Shown: one piece after another, positions 13,646-16,448 of the stretch
How positions within the stretch are numbered: position 1 is the stretch's first letter
Layout: each line of letters opens with the position of its first letter
DNA from: Firmicutes bacterium UBA3936
Lineage (GTDB): Bacteria; Bacillota; Dethiobacteria; Dethiobacterales; Dethiobacteraceae
DNA: 16,448 nt
Reading direction: 5' to 3'
Assembly: GCA_002385745.1 (NCBI GenBank)
Contig: DGEC01000081.1
Location: 1-16,448, forward strand
The notes under the pieces: model-generated
Databases searched by the model: none
What the model was told of the DNA's origin: nothing
Seen by the model: the letters and a program-made list of their open reading frames with translations, nothing else
Translations under genes and position numbers: made by a program

Positions 13646-14977
13646 CTAAAGCAGTTTGCGCAATTTTGCCAGCCTTCCCAAAGCCTGAAAATGGGTAATT
13701 ACTGCAAGTATAACCAAAGCAGCCGGAGTCATATTAAAAATTCCTCCCAGCATGATAATAAACAGGCGACCGTCCCGGTTTGCCGGCAGAAACTTTAATA
13801 AGCCGTCATCTTGCCGGGGGAGATATGCTTTTCCTGTAATAGAGTGATACTTTTCTTTAAGCAGCATAGACAAGGGCAAGCCGGTCAAAGCGGCGGCGGT
13901 GACTAAAAGAACTGCAAGATTTCCTGCTTTCGCAAACCAGTCCCAGGCCATGCCCGTTACAATAAAAAAATCGGCATAGCGATCAAGTATTGCGTCAAAC
14001 AGACTGCCGTAATTACTTTTTAAAAATTTTAAACGGGCGATTTCCCCGTCTATTCCGTCTATTACAGATGATATTTGAGCCAAAATTCCTCCCAGCGCAG
14101 GCTGATGCAGAGCAAAGGAAAGGGCGGCAGCAAGGGCTGTCAGAAATGAAATTAAAGTGACCTGATTGGGAGTTATGGCAGTATTGCATAAAATTTTGCT
14201 GGCAGGCAAAGAAAATTTACGGTTGACCGTCCGGGAAACAAGTCCGTCCTTATCCGGCAATGCTGATTTAAGAAGAATTTTTTCCGCTTGACGAAAACTC
14301 GCCGGGTCATCCACATCAACCCAGTCCGCTTTTATATAATGAAGTTTTACCTTACCCTGCGACGCCAGAATGTTTACAGCATCGGTCAGATTGTAACTTT
14401 GCCCGGATACTGCTTCTTCCAGAGCTTGCAGAAGAACTTCCGTTCCAATGAAAATTCCGCAGTCTACAGCATTGTAATCATGCAGTGTTTTACTTAATTT
14501 TATGGCTTTATCCCCGGCGGATTTTATTTTTGTGCACTCATGTAAATCCCACACCCTGTCCAGGCGTTTATCTGCAGCCAGCAATAATTCATCATGACCG
14601 ATGCTTGCCGCCGCCTGCACGAAAGTTTTTAATACTTCCGGGTTAAAAACATGGTCGGCCATTGTTAAAATAAATTTTTCTCCCGGCCGGTGAATTTTTT
14701 TGAAAGCAGCCGCTGAAACACCGTTGCCCTGTTTCCAGTTTGGGTTGTGCAAATAGGTTATGTGTATTTTATTCTTACTTCCTTCGCCCAAATAATCTAT
14801 AATTTCATTCCGGGCATAGCCGGTAATGATTACAAAGTCATTAATGCCGCATTCCCGCAGAGAAAGAATGCTGCGCTCAAGCAAAGAAAGCCCCAGCAAT
14901 TTTATGAGGGGCTTTGGTTCTGTAAAATGCGGACGAATTCTGCTTCCCTCGCCGGCAGCGAGGATTACTGCACGCAT
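13646..14977 (-). CDS. fused CTP:inositol-1-phosphate cytidylyltransferase / CDP-alcohol phosphatidyltransferase
   Basis: The 443-residue protein joins two domains. Residues 1-235 are a nucleotidyltransferase with AAGEGSRIRP, EPKPLIKL and the metal aspartate in MADH (Asp108). Residues ~245-443 are a multi-helix membrane CDP-alcohol phosphatidyltransferase with an intact signature: Asp307, Asp310-Gly311, Ala314-Arg315, Gly324, Asp328, Asp332. This layout is that of the Archaeoglobus IPCT/DIPPS enzyme. That enzyme makes CDP-inositol and transfers inositol phosphate to inositol-1-phosphate, giving phosphorylated di-myo-inositol phosphate. A similar enzyme in Rhodothermus is known to use CDP-inositol to make inositol phospholipids, so the acceptor here is open. 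I chose ATG 14977, with AGGAGG eight bases upstream; its A is shared with the stop of the synthase before it (TGATG). A TTG three bases earlier is possible. Confidence 0.88.
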   Translation of the reverse strand: MRAVILAAGEGSRIRPHFTEPKPLIKLLGLSLLERSILSLRECGINDFVIITGYARNEIIDYLGEGSKNKIHITYLHNPNWKQGNGVSAAAFKKIHRPGEKFILTMADHVFNPEVLKTFVQAAASIGHDELLLAADKRLDRVWDLHECTKIKSAGDKAIKLSKTLHDYNAVDCGIFIGTEVLLQALEEAVSGQSYNLTDAVNILASQGKVKLHYIKADWVDVDDPASFRQAEKILLKSALPDKDGLVSRTVNRKFSLPASKILCNTAITPNQVTLISFLTALAAALSFALHQPALGGILAQISSVIDGIDGEIARLKFLKSNYGSLFDAILDRYADFFIVTGMAWDWFAKAGNLAVLLVTAAALTGLPLSMLLKEKYHSITGKAYLPRQDDGLLKFLPANRDGRLFIIMLGGIFNMTPAALVILAVITHFQALGRLAKLRKLL

Positions 14978-16068
14978 CAACGTTCCCTCCTGCCCGCGAT
15001 AAATTCATCCACCATTTTTTTGGCTTCAGTATCAGTGTATTGCTGCGGTGGTGATTTCATTGCATAGGCAGAGATAGATGTTAAAACACCGCCGATATTG
15101 CGGTCCAGGGCAAGTTTCATGCACCTGATGGCATCTATCATTACTCCGCCGCAGTTCGGTGAATCCTCGACCGATAGTTTGAGTTCCAGTTTTACGGGAA
15201 TGTCGCCAAAACCTCTGCCTTCCATTCGGATATAGCAGATTTTATTGTCTTTTAAAAAGGGAACATAATCACTGGGGCCAATGTGAATGCTATCTCCTGC
15301 CAGAGGTATGGCCAGTTCAGACTGTACTGACTGGGTTTTTGATTGTTTTTTCGATTTTAAGCGGCTGTGGTTTAACATGTTTAAAAAGTCTGTATTACCG
15401 CCGAAATTCAGTTGATATGTGTGGTCAAGAACAACACCGCGGTTTTCAAAAAGTTTGGTCAGAGTACGATGGACGATGGTGGCTCCTACCTGGCTTTTTA
15501 CATCATCACCAATGATTGGGATATTCTTTTCTTTAAACCTTTCAGCCCACTTCTCATCGGAAGCAATGAAGACCGGCATTGCATTAATAAAACCGACATT
15601 TGCCTCCAGACAGGCTTCCGCGTAAAACCTGGCCGCCTTTTCAGAACCTACAGGCAGATAATTGATCATTAAATGTGCTCCGCTTTCCTTTAGTACTTTT
15701 ACCACATCACAGGGTTCTTCATCGGCAATGGCAAATCTTTTATCCTCATCATAACTTGTTAAATGTTCAGATACACCGTCCAGTACGTGTCCCATGTGTA
15801 CAGTAACAGGATAATCCGGCAAATCGTCAAAAAAGACGGTGGTACAGTTCGGTTTGGCAAATACTGCTTCTTTGAGCGGCTTGCCTACTTTGCGTCGGTC
15901 TATGTCAAAAGCTGCTACTACATTAATATCTCCCACTTTGTAGCCGCCCACATCCCGGTGCATCAAGCCTATCTGATTCTCCGTCTCTCTTTTGTACTTT
16001 TCAATACCCTGTAACAAGGCACTAGCGCAATTCCCAACTCCCAAAATGGCAATATTGATTTTATTCAT
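14977..16068 (-). CDS. ino1: myo-inositol-1-phosphate synthase
   Basis: This NAD-dependent enzyme converts glucose-6-phosphate to L-myo-inositol-1-phosphate. The 363-residue protein has the short prokaryotic/archaeal length. It carries the NAD motif GVGNCASALLQG (9-20), VAAFDIDRRKVGK, the loop MINYLPVGSEKA, INAMPVFIAS, IGDDVKSQVGATIVHR with a catalytic-region lysine, LNFGGNTDFLNM and the serine/lysine-rich SRLKSKKQSKTQS block. Start ATG 16068 has AAGGAGG seven bases upstream. It is the first gene of a two-gene operon and feeds inositol phosphate to the overlapping cytidylyltransferase fusion. A long structured leader precedes it, suggesting regulated expression. Confidence 0.93.
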   Translation of the reverse strand: MNKINIAILGVGNCASALLQGIEKYKRETENQIGLMHRDVGGYKVGDINVVAAFDIDRRKVGKPLKEAVFAKPNCTTVFFDDLPDYPVTVHMGHVLDGVSEHLTSYDEDKRFAIADEEPCDVVKVLKESGAHLMINYLPVGSEKAARFYAEACLEANVGFINAMPVFIASDEKWAERFKEKNIPIIGDDVKSQVGATIVHRTLTKLFENRGVVLDHTYQLNFGGNTDFLNMLNHSRLKSKKQSKTQSVQSELAIPLAGDSIHIGPSDYVPFLKDNKICYIRMEGRGFGDIPVKLELKLSVEDSPNCGGVMIDAIRCMKLALDRNIGGVLTSISAYAMKSPPQQYTDTEAKKMVDEFIAGRRER

Positions 16069-16094
16069 GCAAAAACCTCCTTGATGTTGTTTTG

Positions 16095-16187
16095 TTAGTT
16101 AGAGTCGCCAGTAAACCCTGTAGTAGGATACACCTCCTTACGTGCTTTTCTTATATTCTTGCATATGTTCTTACCTTTTTCGGGCAA
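16095..16187 (-). CDS. possible 30-residue leader peptide upstream of ino1
   Basis: A strong ribosome site (AAAGGAGGTGAA) directly precedes TTG 16187, opening a 30-codon frame. It encodes a basic peptide that begins MPEKGKNICKNIRKARKEV and ends TGFTGDSN. Its stop is 26 bp before the ino1 start. A second AAGGAGGTG lies inside it with no start codon at useful distance. The site follows right behind the leader terminator, so the frame would be translated only in read-through transcripts. I recognise no family; it may be a coupling peptide or chance. Confidence 0.35.
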   Translation of the reverse strand: MPEKGKNICKNIRKARKEVYPTTGFTGDSN

Positions 16188-16205
16188 TTCACCTCCTTTG
16201 ATGTT

Positions 16206-16398
16206 TTAGCAAAAAAAAGCTTCCGGTGCATGCACGGAAGTCTTTTTACCTCTTTGCAAAATACAACGACACGAATTATCATCAGAATGACGCATTTTTA
16301 GATACTTCCAAAACATGCAGCATTCCTCTGCTTCATTCTGCCTGTTGCAGTTTGCCTTTATTGAAAATTGTTCTTGGCAGCAACATCTATGCCCTGGT
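16206..16398 (-). ncRNA. structured leader of ino1 with antiterminator/terminator, class unknown
   Basis: From the predicted start (near 16396) the RNA holds, in order, four elements. First is a nested hairpin, TGTTGC…GCAACA enclosing TGCC…GGCA (16343-16385). Second is a small hairpin, GCAG…CTGC (16317-16331). Third is a strand whose two 6-base parts (16304-16309 and 16314-16319) complement the 5' arm of the terminator. Last is the terminator at 16211-16240. The small hairpin overlaps the antiterminator strand, so three structures compete. This is the plan of an attenuator or riboswitch. I match it to no known aptamer, T-box or 6S-like RNA. Alternatively, it is a separate RNA of about 185 nt. 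Confidence 0.45.
16211..16247. terminator. terminator/attenuator in the ino1 leader
   Basis: CTTCC-GTGCA and TGCAC-GGAAG form a ten-pair stem with one bulged G (16220-16240). On the minus strand eight U follow directly (16218-16211). On the plus strand it is followed by TCTTTTT, so it can work in both directions. Confidence 0.75.
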
Positions 16399-16403
16399 AA
16401 AAT

Positions 16404-16432
16404 ATTATATACCATCTGTTTTTTGCCGTCAA
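16404..16432 (-). promoter_or_regulatory. strong sigma-A promoter of the ino1 leader
   Basis: On the minus strand TTGACG (16432-16427) and a perfect TATAAT (16409-16404) are separated by exactly 17 bp. It is the best promoter match in the window. Transcription should begin near 16395-16398, leaving a leader of about 330 nt before the synthase gene. Confidence 0.78.
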
Positions 16433-16448
16433 CACGGGACACCCAGCG

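Noticed and set aside
16206..16398. 6S RNA, T-box or cyclic-di-GMP riboswitch
   Set aside because: There is no closing stem between the ends as in 6S RNA, no T-box sequence, and no GEMM core motif.
16206..16442. 78-codon minus-strand frame at the right end
   Set aside because: It starts upstream of the strong promoter's -35 and runs through the promoter, antiterminator and terminator, so the full frame is unlikely to be a gene.

Overview
This window looks like chromosomal DNA of an anaerobic, spore-forming-type Clostridia (Peptococcaceae/Thermoanaerobacterales-like). The evidence is Gram-positive Shine-Dalgarno sites (AGGAGG) before almost every gene, frequent TTG/GTG starts, moderate GC, a 2-hydroxyacyl-CoA-dehydratase-type activase, a radical-SAM aminomutase and a FemAB cell-wall enzyme. 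The taxon is an inference. I found no tRNA, rRNA, CRISPR array or intact mobile element.

Layout. (1) 235-3257, + strand: three coupled genes for acyl-CoA-dehydratase-activase-type proteins, two DUF2229/COG3580-3581-like proteins plus a BadF/HgdC ATPase. These are the separated parts of what other anaerobes carry as one giant protein, the group that includes the plasmalogen enzyme PlsA. (2) 3333-4574: a radical-SAM aminomutase whose substrate-site residues mark it as glutamate 2,3-aminomutase (beta-glutamate synthesis), closed by a bidirectional terminator. (3) 4672-7159, - strand: a FemAB-like transferase overlapping a D-aspartate-ligase-like ATP-grasp enzyme, probably for peptidoglycan cross-bridges. 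(4) 7389-8648: a divergent secreted D,D-carboxypeptidase that seems to start at an AUA codon. (5) 8758-8964: a small XRE repressor, then a terminator. (6) 9114-10076: dusB.

(7) 10161-12689: a tight operon with its own sigma-A promoter and operator-like repeats. It encodes an HTH regulator, a protein of unknown function, and a homologue of the cyanobacterial long-chain acyl-ACP reductase (AAR) with the catalytic Cys kept. A terminator ends it at 12736. (8) 12828-13637: a PHP-family phosphatase, convergent with (9) 13646-16068, - strand: inositol-1-phosphate synthase and a fused CTP:inositol-1-phosphate cytidylyltransferase/CDP-alcohol phosphatidyltransferase. This pair would make di-myo-inositol phosphate or an inositol phospholipid. 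(10) 16069-16448: a long leader with a near-consensus promoter, a structured element, an antiterminator/terminator pair and a 30-codon ORF in front of the inositol genes.

How they fit together: two themes run through the window. One is acyl/lipid reduction (the activase trio and the AAR operon). The other is compatible solutes or unusual lipid headgroups (beta-glutamate and CDP-inositol chemistry). The best candidates for something undescribed are the regulator/unknown/AAR operon and the attenuator-like leader of the inositol operon.
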